Shown: piece after piece, positions 9,338-18,921 of the stretch
Layout: every line of letters begins with the position of its first letter
Numbering within the stretch: position 1 is the first letter of the stretch
Assembly: GCF_020035535.1 (NCBI RefSeq)
Contig: NZ_CP083350.1
Span: forward strand, 124,001-188,000
Length of the DNA: 64,000 bases
Reading direction: 5' to 3'
Origin: Ensifer adhaerens
Lineage (GTDB): Bacteria; Pseudomonadota; Alphaproteobacteria; Rhizobiales; Rhizobiaceae
Program-made: the position numbers and the translations under genes
Notes under the pieces: generated by a model
Told to the model about the DNA's origin: nothing
Seen by the model: the letters and a program-made list of their open reading frames with translations, nothing else
The model's database searches: none

Positions 9338-11293
9338 CTATTGCCAGGCAGCCGCCGAACGCTTGCGATACATCTCCCGGAACTGAGCGGTGGAGACCGG
9401 CAGCAGATCGCCGCTATCCCAGTCGAGTATGACCGCGTAGCGACGCACCGCGTCCAAGGCATCGATCTCGCCGGCCTTGAACCGCCTGGAGACATACTCC
9501 GGATCAGCCGCCAGCCAATCGTTGCGTTCGGCGCGGATCTCACGGCGCAAGGCGATGGTCGCATCCTTGTCGATCTCGTAGGCGCAGATTTCCGGATCGA
9601 TCGGCTGAATGACGACGCCGTAGTCCTTGGCCGCGCGTTCGACCGAGACATAGTCGTCGATGACATCCTCCAGGACCCGCTTCGGGTCGCGTTCCAGCGG
9701 GTCGCCAAAACCGCCGCCACCGGCGGTCGGACGGGAGAAGACGTCGCCTGTTTCGATCGCCACATCCGAGAAGGTCGCGCCGAGCCACTCCCTTTTCCCG
9801 TTCTCCGCGCGCGTCAGGGTCAGACCGTGGGGGATCGACGGCAGTCCGCCCTCGATACCCCAGACGATCGCCCTCTCGCGGTCGCAGATATAGGAAATGA
9901 CCGTGCTCTCCGCCTCGAGCATGCGCGAAGTCTTCAGCACGCCGGCACCCCCGCGCCACTTGCCTGGTCCGGCAGAATCCTTGAGCACCTCAAATTCGGT
10001 CGTCAGGATCGGATTTGCGCGCTCCTGCCCCTCCACCGGCTGCGCCATCAATCCAGTGCCGAAGCAGGCGGTCGTGACGTTGCAGCCGTCCTTGCCGTTG
10101 CGTCCGCCCCAACCGCCGGGCAGCCAGTCATAAAACATGAAGATCGGCTTTTCTTTCGCCCGGGCATCGCGGCCGCCGGTCAGGAGATATTCGAGGTTGA
10201 AGGCACAGGCGATCGCCCGCTCCGGAATGATCTTCGACCAGATCTCATAGATCGCATTCATGATCTTCTCGAAGGGCATCAGGAATCCGGTGACCGCTAC
10301 AGGCCATTTCGCATCGACGATGGAACCTTCCGGGGCGATGATCTCAAAGACGCGATAAAAGCCGCTGTTGAGCGGAAGGTCCGGGAAGAACGTCTTCATG
10401 CCGGCGGCAACCGCCGAGAAGGTAGCGCCGAAGGCCGAATTGTAGATGGACCCGATCGTCGGGTGGCTGCCGGTGAAATCGTAAATCGCCCGGTCGCCCT
10501 TGATCGTCAGCTTGACTTTGATCGGGATCATGCCCTCGCTGCCGGCCGGATCGCGGTCGATGAAGTCCTGCGTTTCCCAGGTCCCGTCGGGCAGCGATGC
10601 AATGCGCTGGCGCATGGCGCGTTCCACATAGTCCTGCACGGCACCAAGGCCCTGCTTCACGGTGCCTTCGCCGTATTTGCCGACCAGACGAAGGATTTCG
10701 CGTTCGCAGACCTGCGTCGCCTGAGCCTGGGCGTGAATGTCGCCGATGATCGAGGCCGGATCGCGCGTGTTCGAAGCGATGAGGTTGGCGACGTCCTTGC
10801 AGAACCGGCCGCGATCAAAGAGGCGGATAGGCGTGATGCGCATGCCTTCCTTGAACATTTCCTTCGCTGCCACGTCGAAGGAGCCCGGCACGCTGCCACC
10901 GAGGTCCGACCAGTGGCCGTTAGACTGGCTGAAGGCGATGATACGGCCGTCGACGAAAATTGGACGGATCAGACGCACGTCGTTGAAATGCGTGCCGCCG
11001 GCGTAAGGATCATTGATGGCATAGACGTCGCCCGGATGCATGTCGCCGTCGAAGGCGCGGATGACGTCCTTGCAGGTGAAATGCAACGTGCCGACATGCA
11101 CCGCGATATCCTGGTTTCCCTGTGCGGCCGAATTGCCCTCGGCATCGTGCAGCGCGCTGGAGAAGTCGCGGTTGTAGATGACGAAGGAATAGCAGGTTCT
11201 CAATATCTGCTCTGCCATCTGGTCAACGCTGGTGATGAAGGAATTCTTCAGCACCTCGAAGGTTACGGGGTCAAGGCTCTGCTGTTCAGACAT
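9338..11293 (-). CDS. hyuB: Hydantoinase B/oxoprolinase family protein (HyuB)
   Basis: A 651-residue HyuB-type subunit of ATP-dependent cyclic amide hydrolases (N-methylhydantoinase, caprolactamase, acetophenone carboxylase relatives). Family landmarks are DPVTFEVLKNSFITSVDQMAEQILRTCYSF at the start, GDVYAINDPYAGGTHFNDVRLIRPIF at about residues 83-108, and a C-terminal PTAGGGGFGDPLERDP. The frame is open further upstream, but the ATG at 11293, overlapping the hyuA stop by 8 bp, gives the family's usual N-terminus. It forms the hydrolase with HyuA. Confidence 0.93.
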   Translation of the reverse strand: MSEQQSLDPVTFEVLKNSFITSVDQMAEQILRTCYSFVIYNRDFSSALHDAEGNSAAQGNQDIAVHVGTLHFTCKDVIRAFDGDMHPGDVYAINDPYAGGTHFNDVRLIRPIFVDGRIIAFSQSNGHWSDLGGSVPGSFDVAAKEMFKEGMRITPIRLFDRGRFCKDVANLIASNTRDPASIIGDIHAQAQATQVCEREILRLVGKYGEGTVKQGLGAVQDYVERAMRQRIASLPDGTWETQDFIDRDPAGSEGMIPIKVKLTIKGDRAIYDFTGSHPTIGSIYNSAFGATFSAVAAGMKTFFPDLPLNSGFYRVFEIIAPEGSIVDAKWPVAVTGFLMPFEKIMNAIYEIWSKIIPERAIACAFNLEYLLTGGRDARAKEKPIFMFYDWLPGGWGGRNGKDGCNVTTACFGTGLMAQPVEGQERANPILTTEFEVLKDSAGPGKWRGGAGVLKTSRMLEAESTVISYICDRERAIVWGIEGGLPSIPHGLTLTRAENGKREWLGATFSDVAIETGDVFSRPTAGGGGFGDPLERDPKRVLEDVIDDYVSVERAAKDYGVVIQPIDPEICAYEIDKDATIALRREIRAERNDWLAADPEYVSRRFKAGEIDALDAVRRYAVILDWDSGDLLPVSTAQFREMYRKRSAAAWQ

Positions 11294-13325
11294 TCTTCTC
11301 ACCTTCGATACGGATGATGATGTTGAGGAACTGGTCGACTTCGGCGTGAGTGTCCGGAGGAATGACGACCGTGGAATCGAGCTGTTCGACAATGGCGGGC
11401 CCGGCGAGAACGAGCCCGGCCGGCAGGGTTTCGCGCTCGTAAACCGGCGTATCCAGACCACGTTCGCCATCGAACCAGACCGTGCGCCGCGTCTTCGGCT
11501 CGGGCACGATGCCCGTCGGCTCGTGGCGTGCGAGCGTCGCCTTCGGCACCACGCCGATCGCCTTCAGATTGATGCGGAAGAGGCTCACCGGCGTTTCGTC
11601 GCGGCGGAAGTTGTATTCGCGCTCGTGTTCGCGATGAAAGGCTTCGACGAGCGGCGCTATCTCCGTCATGCCCGACGGGGCGGAAACGGCGAGCGACCGC
11701 CATTGGCCGAGATACATCATGTCGATGCTGCGCTGGAGCACGACATCCTTTTCAGCGACGCCCTCATGGGCAAGCCGATCGAGCGCCTCCTTTTCGAGGC
11801 GGAGGAAGGCTGCCTCGATCGCCGCAGGATCCGCATCGGCCGCCGCCTTCAGGTAGCTCTCCGAGAAGTCGTGCTGCATGTCGACGAGCAGGCATCCGAG
11901 CGCCGAGGTCACACCGGGATTGGGCGGCACGATCACGGCGGGGATCGAAAGCTCGCGAGCAATCGCCGCCCCGTGAAGCGCGCCGGCGCCACCGAAAGCG
12001 ACGAGCGCAAAGTCGCGCGGATCATAGCCGCGGCTGATGGAGATTAGCCGCACGGCATCGGACATATTGGCGTTGGCGACACGGATGATCGCGTCCGCGG
12101 CTTCGTGCACACCGAGACCGAAGGGCTCGGCCACGCCCTCCTTGACAGCAACCTCTGCCAGCCCCGCATCAAGCGTGATCTTGCCGCCGGCCAGACTGGT
12201 GCCCAGGCGACCGAGGACGACATTGGCATCGGTGTTGGTCGGCTGTTTGTTGCCCTTGCCATAACAAGCCGGACCCGGGTTTGCGCCGGCCGATTGGGGG
12301 CCGTTGCGCAACGATCCCGCCTCATCCGTCCAGGCAAGCGATCCGCCGCCAGCACCAATCGTCAGCACCTCGATCGAAGAGAAGCGGATCGGGTAGCCGA
12401 ATTCGATGAACCAGTCTTTCGTCACCCGCGACTGGCCATCATAGGCAAGCGACACATCGGTCGACGTGCCACCCATGTCGAGACCGATCGAGTTCTTGAA
12501 GCCGCAGAGTTCGGCGATGTATTTGCTGGCAATCGCGCCGGCAGCGATACCGGATCCGGCGAGCCGGGCGGCGAAGTCCTCCACACTCTTCGGCGTCATC
12601 ACGCCACCGCCGGTATGCAGCAGCAGGAGGTCGCGCTGGTAGCCGTCCGCGGCAAGGCGCTTGCCGAGCCTGGAGGTATAGTCGACGACCACCGGGCTCA
12701 GTGCCGCATTGGCTACCGTGGTCGAAAAGCGCTCGTGCTCGAAGATCTCCGGCAGCACTTCCGACGAGGTCGAGACCGGCACGCCGGGCATGACCTCTAT
12801 CAGGATCTCCTTCATCCGCCGCTCGTTCTCGCCATTCATGAAGGCGTTCATGAAGCAGACCGCGACGGCGGCGACGTTGCGGCGCTTGAGGATACGGGCC
12901 ACCTCGCGGGCTTCCTCCTCGTCGAGCGGCGTCACGACCTCGCCCTGCGCATCGACGCGCTCCGAAACGACGAGCCTGTCGCGCCTGGGCACATAGGGTG
13001 GAACGACATCCTTGTAGGTATCCCAGAGGTCTTCCTTGTTGGCGCGCCGGATCTCGATGACGTCGCGGAAGCCTTTCGTTGAGACCATGGCCGTGCGTGG
13101 CAGCCGCCGCGTGATCAGGGCGTTCGTGGCAACGGTGGTGCCGTGCGAAAACAGCGCCACCTTCTTGAGATCAATGCCAGCCTTTTCCACACCCGACATG
13201 ATGCCATCGATGGGATCGACCGAGGATGAAGTCTTCTCTACCCGGATGAGACCCGTCGTCTCGTCCATGATGCAAATGTCGGTGAAGGTGCCGCCGACAT
13301 CGACCGCTACACGAAGGTTCTGCAA
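11286..13325 (-). CDS. hyuA: Hydantoinase A/oxoprolinase family protein (HyuA)
   Basis: A 679-residue HyuA subunit carrying the ATP-binding ASKHA fold. RVAVDVGGTFTDICIMDE is at the N-terminus, HGTTVATNALITRR at about residues 60-73, GLDMGGTSTDVSLAYDG in the middle, and FGGAGALHG before the C-terminal domain. The start is a TTG at 13325, preceded by AGGAGAC at 5 nt. A longer frame to 13478 has no ribosome site. With HyuB it should hydrolyse a cyclic amide/imide ring (hydantoin, oxoproline or lactam class) at the cost of ATP. Confidence 0.93.
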   Translation of the reverse strand: MQNLRVAVDVGGTFTDICIMDETTGLIRVEKTSSSVDPIDGIMSGVEKAGIDLKKVALFSHGTTVATNALITRRLPRTAMVSTKGFRDVIEIRRANKEDLWDTYKDVVPPYVPRRDRLVVSERVDAQGEVVTPLDEEEAREVARILKRRNVAAVAVCFMNAFMNGENERRMKEILIEVMPGVPVSTSSEVLPEIFEHERFSTTVANAALSPVVVDYTSRLGKRLAADGYQRDLLLLHTGGGVMTPKSVEDFAARLAGSGIAAGAIASKYIAELCGFKNSIGLDMGGTSTDVSLAYDGQSRVTKDWFIEFGYPIRFSSIEVLTIGAGGGSLAWTDEAGSLRNGPQSAGANPGPACYGKGNKQPTNTDANVVLGRLGTSLAGGKITLDAGLAEVAVKEGVAEPFGLGVHEAADAIIRVANANMSDAVRLISISRGYDPRDFALVAFGGAGALHGAAIARELSIPAVIVPPNPGVTSALGCLLVDMQHDFSESYLKAAADADPAAIEAAFLRLEKEALDRLAHEGVAEKDVVLQRSIDMMYLGQWRSLAVSAPSGMTEIAPLVEAFHREHEREYNFRRDETPVSLFRINLKAIGVVPKATLARHEPTGIVPEPKTRRTVWFDGERGLDTPVYERETLPAGLVLAGPAIVEQLDSTVVIPPDTHAEVDQFLNIIIRIEGEKNV

Positions 13326-13419
13326 GTTTCGTCTCCTGTCTCGAAAATAGAAATCGGGCAAGGCTTCGCCGTCGGCCGAAAGCGGCCGCGGCAAGCGCTG
13401 CAGTGTTGGTGGTCGTTGC

Positions 13420-13457
13420 GAGCGTTTCCGTTCAGGAAGAAGTTCTTGGAAACGCTC
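13420..13457. promoter_or_regulatory. 10-bp inverted repeat upstream of hyuA
   Basis: GAGCGTTTCC (13420-13429) and GGAAACGCTC (13448-13457) form a perfect inverted repeat with an 18-nt spacer, between the AraC-type regulator and hyuA. It could be a regulator binding site for the hyu operon or a transcript hairpin. It has no T-run. Confidence 0.4.
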
Positions 13458-13526
13458 TATCTCTTTGTTTTCACGCAATTCCAGGCGCGAGACCGCGGCG
13501 CACTTTGGCTGGATTTGCTGTCCTGA

Positions 13527-14498
13527 TCACCCTGTCGCGACGGTGCGCTCCATCAGGTATCGCTCGCGTGCCTCGGTCGGGCTGGGACCGAAATGCGCCT
13601 TGTAATGGCGGCTGAGTTGGGCGTGGTCGCCGAAGCCCAATGCATAGGCAATCTCTGAAACCAGCTTGCGGCAGGCGGGATCTCGAAGCATTTCGTCGCA
13701 ACGCAACAGCCGCTGCAGCCGGATCCAATGGCAGACGGAGGTCCCCTGCTGCTTCATGAGCTGGTGCAGATAGCGCACCGAGATACCGCATGCCTCGGCA
13801 ATCGTCTGTGGTCCAAGATCAGCCCTGGCGAGATTGGTCCGCACGAAGCCTTCGACACGGTGAAGGTGGCCGAGCTGAACCGATGTCGCATCGGACATCA
13901 GCATACGCTCGTCCGATGTCAGCGACATCGCCAGGATGTCGACGAGGTGCTTGCCGGTCATGTCGCGAGCCGATGCGTCCATTTCGACGAGCCGCGGCGC
14001 GATCAGGCGGATCATGTCGACGAAGAGGGCACCGGTGCCGCGGGTGGAATCGAAGCTCAGCGAGGCAATGCGCTCAGGCAGGCCCACGCGGGGGCGCAGC
14101 GCGACGATCGGCACTTTCAGCACCCAAAGGGTGTTCTTCGCACTATAGCTGAATTCATAGGGCAGATGGCTGCGCTCGACCAGGAAGGCGCCGGGTTTGC
14201 AGGTCACGGCCTTGCCGCTCTGCTCGAAACTGATCTCCGCCTTCTCCGGCACTGTGATCAGGTAGCTCTCCTCACGCTCATGCAGAAGATGCCGTTTTTG
14301 TCGGCGGTAAAGCAGACCGTCAGATTCCAGCCGCGACAGCGAGACGGCACCGAGATCCCAGACGTTAAGCTCGCCGGAGAACTCCTGCGCGTTCTGGAAA
14401 CGCAGGTCGAGCGGGAAATAGGTGCTCGACACGGCCTCGTCCCAATAGCGCTTGCGTTCGAACGCAGCGGTGCCTGCCGTGGAATAACTCACGTCCAT
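13527..14498 (-). CDS. AraC-family transcriptional regulator
   Basis: A 323-residue regulator. The N-terminal ~200 residues match the AraC-binding-like effector domain of the FeaR/NitR type. The C-terminal ~100 residues contain both AraC helix-turn-helix motifs (LGPQTIAEACGISVRYLHQ, then VSEIAYALGFGDHAQLSRHY), ending in FGPSPTEARERY. It lies directly upstream of hyuAB in the same direction and downstream of the amidase, so it probably activates one or both. The 296 bp upstream of its start hold no gene and should carry its promoter. Confidence 0.9.
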   Translation of the reverse strand: MDVSYSTAGTAAFERKRYWDEAVSSTYFPLDLRFQNAQEFSGELNVWDLGAVSLSRLESDGLLYRRQKRHLLHEREESYLITVPEKAEISFEQSGKAVTCKPGAFLVERSHLPYEFSYSAKNTLWVLKVPIVALRPRVGLPERIASLSFDSTRGTGALFVDMIRLIAPRLVEMDASARDMTGKHLVDILAMSLTSDERMLMSDATSVQLGHLHRVEGFVRTNLARADLGPQTIAEACGISVRYLHQLMKQQGTSVCHWIRLQRLLRCDEMLRDPACRKLVSEIAYALGFGDHAQLSRHYKAHFGPSPTEARERYLMERTVATG

Positions 14499-14794
14499 GC
14501 GAAGCTCCCATCAAGTCCAACGGCCCGTCGCGCGGCTGTTCCCTTTGTGCCAAGCGCTGCCGATCTCGATCATTCTCCGATCCCACCGGCCTTCGTTTCG
14601 CGACATCTTTCGTGTCTTGCGCCTGAGGCTTTCGCGGAGGATCTCCTGCAAAATGCTACAGCGACCTTTGCCCATCTCATAAGGCGCGTTGCGCTGTAGG
14701 GTCAGTTAACTACGGCTTCGGTGGCCCGGCTAGTCGCAAAGTGCGCTCGCTCTTGTCGGTGGGCGTAGTGCGAAAGCCCGCCAGTCCACCGATA

Positions 14795-16159
14795 TCAGCC
14801 CGCACGCACCACGTCTTCCGCAGCCAGCGCCACGGATAGAAGATGCGTATCGTGGTGCGGCAGAGCCGAGAGCAGAAGGCCAACCGGCATACCCGCTTCG
14901 CCGGTGCCGCAGGGCAGCGACACGCCACACCAATCGAGGAAATTGCCGATCAATGTGTTGCGCAGCGTCCTGGCGTTGGTCTCGACAAACAAGGCGTCAT
15001 CCGCTTCGAGCGGCGCCGTTGGGGGCGCAACGTGCGCAACCGTCGGATAGGCGATGATCTCGCTCGGGCCGACCGACGCCGAGACCTCGGCAATCAACCG
15101 GTCGCGGGCGTCAAGGATTGCGATATAGTCGGAGAGTGCGATCTTTTCCCCAAGCCGAGCCCGAGTAACGACGCGCCTGTCCATGGACGCGGCGTCGGAG
15201 CCTTCAAGCCTGGAGCGATGCAGGGCGAACGCCTCGGCAGTCACCAGGGGACCGTGCGCAGCCATGATCTCGAAGATGCGCGTGAAAGCCGGAAAAGCCT
15301 GACGCCTGACCCGTGCGCCCACCCGTTCGAGCCGCGACAGCACGTCTTCGAAGGCCGCGACCACTCCGTCTTCCGCACCATCGAACACGACATTGGTCGG
15401 CACGACGATCGAAAGTCCCTCAAGGCTGCCCCTGCGCATCTCCGATGCGGAAAGCCCGCGCATCGCGGCATCAACCCAGACGGCATCCTGTACCGTGCGG
15501 CAGAGAGGCCCAAGCGAATCGAGGCTTTTTGCCAGGGGAAAGACCCCGTGCATCGAATAGCGGCCGCGTGTCGCCTTGTAACCGACGATGCCGTTCAGCG
15601 CCGCCGGAATGCGGATGGATCCGCCGGTGTCGGTGCCGATCGAGACCGGCACGAGGCCCGCGGCAACCGCAACGCCCGAGCCCGAGGACGAGCCGCCGGG
15701 CACGCGCTCTACGTCTTCGGCGCGCGGATTGCGCGGCGTACCGTAATGCGGATTGAGCCCGAGACCGGAGAAAGCGAATTCGCTCATGTTGACCCGCCCG
15801 ACACTGACCATGCCGGCCTTGGCGAGAGCAGCGACGACGGCCGCATCCTCAGTGACCGCCGGATCATCCTTCAGCACGATCGAGCCGGCGGTGGTCGGCA
15901 GGCCCTTGATCGCGAAAAGATCCTTCCAGGCGACCGGGATACCGTCGAGAAGGCCGAGTGAACGGCCAGACCAAAGCCGCATGTGCGATGCCTCGGCCTC
16001 CCGCATCGCCCGCTCAGGCGTGACGATCGTGAAGATCGCCTGGTCCGCATGGTCCCGTATCCGCCCCAGCGTCCATTCGGTGAGCGCGCGCGGGTCAAGT
16101 GCGCAGGATTGCAGCAAGACGGAAAGCTGCGCAATCGAGCGTTCGCCAAAATCCTGCAT
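14795..16159 (-). CDS. Amidase (amidase-signature family)
   Basis: A 454-residue Ser-cisSer-Lys amidohydrolase. The catalytic Lys lies in PVAWKDLFAIKGLPTTAGS, the cis-Ser in GGSSSGSGVAVAAG, and the nucleophile Ser in GTDTGGSIRIPAALNG. It hydrolyses an amide to a carboxylate and ammonia. Its start at 16159 has AAGGAG at 7 nt; an upstream in-frame start at 16231 does not. It lies downstream of the COG0523 GTPase and binding-protein-like gene. Amidases beside P47K/COG0523 proteins recall nitrile hydratase operons, but no nitrile hydratase is present here. The half-amide product of the nearby imidase-like enzyme is a plausible substrate (inference). Confidence 0.9.
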   Translation of the reverse strand: MQDFGERSIAQLSVLLQSCALDPRALTEWTLGRIRDHADQAIFTIVTPERAMREAEASHMRLWSGRSLGLLDGIPVAWKDLFAIKGLPTTAGSIVLKDDPAVTEDAAVVAALAKAGMVSVGRVNMSEFAFSGLGLNPHYGTPRNPRAEDVERVPGGSSSGSGVAVAAGLVPVSIGTDTGGSIRIPAALNGIVGYKATRGRYSMHGVFPLAKSLDSLGPLCRTVQDAVWVDAAMRGLSASEMRRGSLEGLSIVVPTNVVFDGAEDGVVAAFEDVLSRLERVGARVRRQAFPAFTRIFEIMAAHGPLVTAEAFALHRSRLEGSDAASMDRRVVTRARLGEKIALSDYIAILDARDRLIAEVSASVGPSEIIAYPTVAHVAPPTAPLEADDALFVETNARTLRNTLIGNFLDWCGVSLPCGTGEAGMPVGLLLSALPHHDTHLLSVALAAEDVVRAG

Positions 16160-16276
16160 AGTCGGCTCCTTCCATAGCGCATTTCTCAATAGGCGCGAAG
16201 TTCCCATACGCCACGAAATACGTAAAAACAAAAAGATACAGTAACTTCTTGAAAATCCACTCGAGCCCGAAGCGCG

Positions 16277-17497
16277 TTATCGATCCACAAGCTGCATCCA
16301 GCGACGAACCAGATAATTGTGTTCGTCCATCGTCGTGTTCCAAACGGCAATGCAATTGGCGCGCTGCCAATAGGAGCCACCGCTGCGCACCGAGCCCGCC
16401 TTGATGCGGATCGTGCCATCCGGCCCCGGCAGGTCTTCCGCCGCCGGCAGCCCCCCATACCAATAGTCCCACTCCGCCGCCGACATGAATGCCCGCGAGC
16501 GCTCGGGTGTCGAGATGTAATAGCCTTGCCGCGCGACCACGGCTCCCGGCCATCCGGAAATCCACCAGTTGAGATACTCGTAGGCGACGTCGAGCATGCG
16601 GCCCGAGAGATGGCGCGCGAGGCATAGTCCCCCGTGCCAGGCGCGGTAGCCTTCGGCGGGTACTGCCTGCTCGACGGGCACACCCTGGCCATTGAGGATG
16701 TTGATGCCGGTCGACCACATGCTCTGGATGTCCGTTTCGCCGCGCAACATCAGGCGGGCCGCATCCTCCGCGGTGCGCCAGAAGGCGCGGAAGTAGCCAT
16801 CCTTCTTGCGCTCCTCGAGAAGCCCGATCAGACGATCGATCTCATCGACGCTCATGCTGCCGATGTTGTCGAAACTCATCAGGCCAGCAGCTTGAGCAGC
16901 GAGCGCTGCATCGAAGATGCCGATTGCCGGCTCGTCGACTAATGCAGCGCGGCCAGCCCAGCGCTCGTCCAGCAGTGCCGCCCAACTGTTCATAGCAACC
17001 GCGTTGGGCGCCACATCCGTGCGATAGGCGAAACTGTCGAAGTTATGGGTCGTCGGCAACATCGAGATCGACGTCGATGGCGCATCGCCCAATTCCAGAT
17101 TCGGCTGGACGAAGAGCTTCTTGACCGGGGCGTCACCCTGCCCCAGCCGCGCGTTGGGCCCTATATGTCCGGTCTTCGTCAGATCGTTGATCTCGTCCCA
17201 GAGCCCAATCCGTCCGATGCTGATCGGCTGGATCGCCCGCCAGTACCAGACGATATCGAGATTGTGAAAGCACTGGTCGTAGATGTCGTAGCTGTCCGGC
17301 TCCTGCGCCGCCTTGTGCTGGGTCGTCAGGAAATCGTTGTTGTCGAACACCACCTCGATGCCGAGGTCCTCTTCGGCGCGCAGCCGCAATTCCTCAAGCA
17401 GGGAAATCGCCGTACCGAGCACCCGGAGCTTCGGCCGCCCGGCCAGATGCAGGGCGGGCGTGGCGACGGTCGATTGATCAGGCTTGTGCTTGCTCAT
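16277..17497 (-). CDS. PotD-like binding-protein homologue lacking a signal peptide
   Basis: A 406-residue protein of the extracellular solute-binding protein family 1/PotD type. Its C-terminal half parallels the secreted binding protein at 21124-22356: GYRAWHGG versus GYRGWAIG, a QGYYIST versus QGYYSPST stretch, then YWYGG versus FWYEG. However, it starts MSKHKPDQSTVATPALHLAG, with no basic-hydrophobic leader. Its ATG overlaps the stop of the COG0523 GTPase (ATGA), so no hidden leader can be added in frame. It is therefore probably cytoplasmic. Its role is unknown: an intracellular ligand-binding partner of the GTPase, or a remnant paralogue. Confidence 0.82.
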   Translation of the reverse strand: MSKHKPDQSTVATPALHLAGRPKLRVLGTAISLLEELRLRAEEDLGIEVVFDNNDFLTTQHKAAQEPDSYDIYDQCFHNLDIVWYWRAIQPISIGRIGLWDEINDLTKTGHIGPNARLGQGDAPVKKLFVQPNLELGDAPSTSISMLPTTHNFDSFAYRTDVAPNAVAMNSWAALLDERWAGRAALVDEPAIGIFDAALAAQAAGLMSFDNIGSMSVDEIDRLIGLLEERKKDGYFRAFWRTAEDAARLMLRGETDIQSMWSTGINILNGQGVPVEQAVPAEGYRAWHGGLCLARHLSGRMLDVAYEYLNWWISGWPGAVVARQGYYISTPERSRAFMSAAEWDYWYGGLPAAEDLPGPDGTIRIKAGSVRSGGSYWQRANCIAVWNTTMDEHNYLVRRWMQLVDR

Positions 17498-18573
17498 AGG
17501 GACGAAAGGCGTTCCTGTAGTACCGGTTCCTCGGCCACACCCGGGGCGAATGCGGGCGACCGATCGAGCGAGAATGCTTCGAACGACCGTTTGAGCAGTC
17601 CAACATCGAGACCGTCAACGATAAAGACGATGCGCGAGCGTCGATCCTCATCCGGCCAGCGCTCCATGTGGACAGGCGTATGCACCAGATGCTGAACGCC
17701 GTGGATGGCGACAGGACGATCCTCCCCGGCAATATTGAGAATACCTTTGACCCGGAGAACCCGCTCCCCGTGGCGATTGAGGAGCATCGTCAGCCAGAGG
17801 CCGAAAGCGGTCCAATCCACCGCCCTTTCGACCGTCATCACGAATGAGGTCACGGCGGAGGCATGCGCCGTACCGTCAGCCGTGGTCAAAACCGTCGGCG
17901 CATCGCAATAGAACCCGCTCACCGATTGCAGGCTGCCCGCGCGTAGAGGCGGCCCTTCGTCGATGAGAGCGGCAAGGTCGAGGTCCGGTTCGCCAGCCAG
18001 CACCAGTGGCGCATCCGGATTGATGATCCGCAGCTTGTCTGACAGAGCCACGACAGTGCCGGCATCGGTCAGATCCGACTTGGTGACGACCAGGCGATCG
18101 GCGACCGCAGCCTGGCGGTTGGATTCGACATAGGTTTCGAGCTGCGTCAGGCAGTTGACGGCATCGGCCGTGGTAATGACGTTTCCCGGCCGGAAGTGAT
18201 GGCGCAATACCGGATCCGCCTTGATCGTTGACAGCACCGGAAACGGATCGGCGAGCCCAGTGCTTTCGACGACGATGCGCCGGAAGGGCGGCACGACCCC
18301 GCGCTCGCGCTTGGAATGCAGGTCTTTGATGGCGTCGGCGAGTTCGCCGCGGACGGTGCAGCAGAGGCAACCGGACTGCAGAAGCACCATGGTGTCGTCG
18401 ATACGCTCGACCAGATGGTGGTCGAGACCGACTTCGCCGAACTCGTTGATGAGCACCGCGGCGTCGCTGAGCGCCGGGTCGGCAAGCAGCCGCGACAGCA
18501 GCGTCGTCTTGCCCGATCCGAGGAAGCCGGTCAAAAGGTTGATGGGCGTGAGCAACGGTATCTCCTCGGCCAT
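17494..18573 (-). CDS. COG0523 (CobW/P47K-like) G3E-family GTPase, putative metal chaperone
   Basis: 359 residues. It has Walker A NLLTGFLGSGKTTL near the N-terminus, the metal-binding CxCC motif in GCLCCTVRGEL at about residues 60-70, VESTGLADP (Walker B region), a TKSDL base-recognition motif and a C-terminal CobW_C domain. The ATG at 18573 has GGAGG upstream and overlaps the stop of the small CxxC protein (TGATG). COG0523 proteins deliver Zn, Co or Fe to client enzymes. Metal-dependent clients nearby include the imidase-like enzyme at 18953-19834. Confidence 0.92.
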   Translation of the reverse strand: MAEEIPLLTPINLLTGFLGSGKTTLLSRLLADPALSDAAVLINEFGEVGLDHHLVERIDDTMVLLQSGCLCCTVRGELADAIKDLHSKRERGVVPPFRRIVVESTGLADPFPVLSTIKADPVLRHHFRPGNVITTADAVNCLTQLETYVESNRQAAVADRLVVTKSDLTDAGTVVALSDKLRIINPDAPLVLAGEPDLDLAALIDEGPPLRAGSLQSVSGFYCDAPTVLTTADGTAHASAVTSFVMTVERAVDWTAFGLWLTMLLNRHGERVLRVKGILNIAGEDRPVAIHGVQHLVHTPVHMERWPDEDRRSRIVFIVDGLDVGLLKRSFEAFSLDRSPAFAPGVAEEPVLQERLSSL

Positions 18574-18908
18574 CACATTTCCTCCGCCACGGCAATGAAG
18601 GCAGGATCGAGCGGATCGCAGACCCGGCCGCAGAGCCGTTCGGCCGCCGGCCACAAATGGCCGAGATCCTCGATGATCTCGCTCTTGCCGGTCCGCGTCG
18701 ACAGCACGAAGGATGCGCCTTGCCAATCGGCAAGTGTCAGGCCGAAGCGCGCAAGCATCGTGTTGGCGATGCGCACACGGTTCGCGCGTTCACGCCGGCG
18801 ATCTATCCGCTCGACATTGCGGGTGAAGACACCGGGTCGCGCCACGGCGTCCGCCCAATGTTCGTTGCCGCCGAGGATGCCGCAAAGGGAACACATGATG
18901 CTGTCCAT
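18573..18908 (-). CDS. Small conserved protein with N-terminal CxxC motif, partner of COG0523 GTPase
   Basis: A 111-residue protein starting MDSIMCSLCGILGGNEHWADA. The CxxC plus GGNEHW block resembles a metal-binding head. The rest is helical and basic (RRRERANRVRIANTML), then WQGASFVLSTRTGKSEIIEDLG and LWPAAERL. I recognise the sequence type as one found beside CobW-like GTPases in Rhizobiales, but know no established function. Translation is coupled to the GTPase (TGATG), which argues for joint action. A second in-frame ATG at 18896, just before CSLCG, is an alternative start. It lies just downstream of a strong terminator. Confidence 0.75.
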   Translation of the reverse strand: MDSIMCSLCGILGGNEHWADAVARPGVFTRNVERIDRRRERANRVRIANTMLARFGLTLADWQGASFVLSTRTGKSEIIEDLGHLWPAAERLCGRVCDPLDPAFIAVAEEM

Positions 18909-18921
18909 TCAAAAATGTCTA

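Noticed and set aside
9302-11317. 671-codon plus-strand frame opposite hyuB
   Set aside because: It is complementary to hyuB over its full length, has no recognisable motif, and reflects third-position GC bias.
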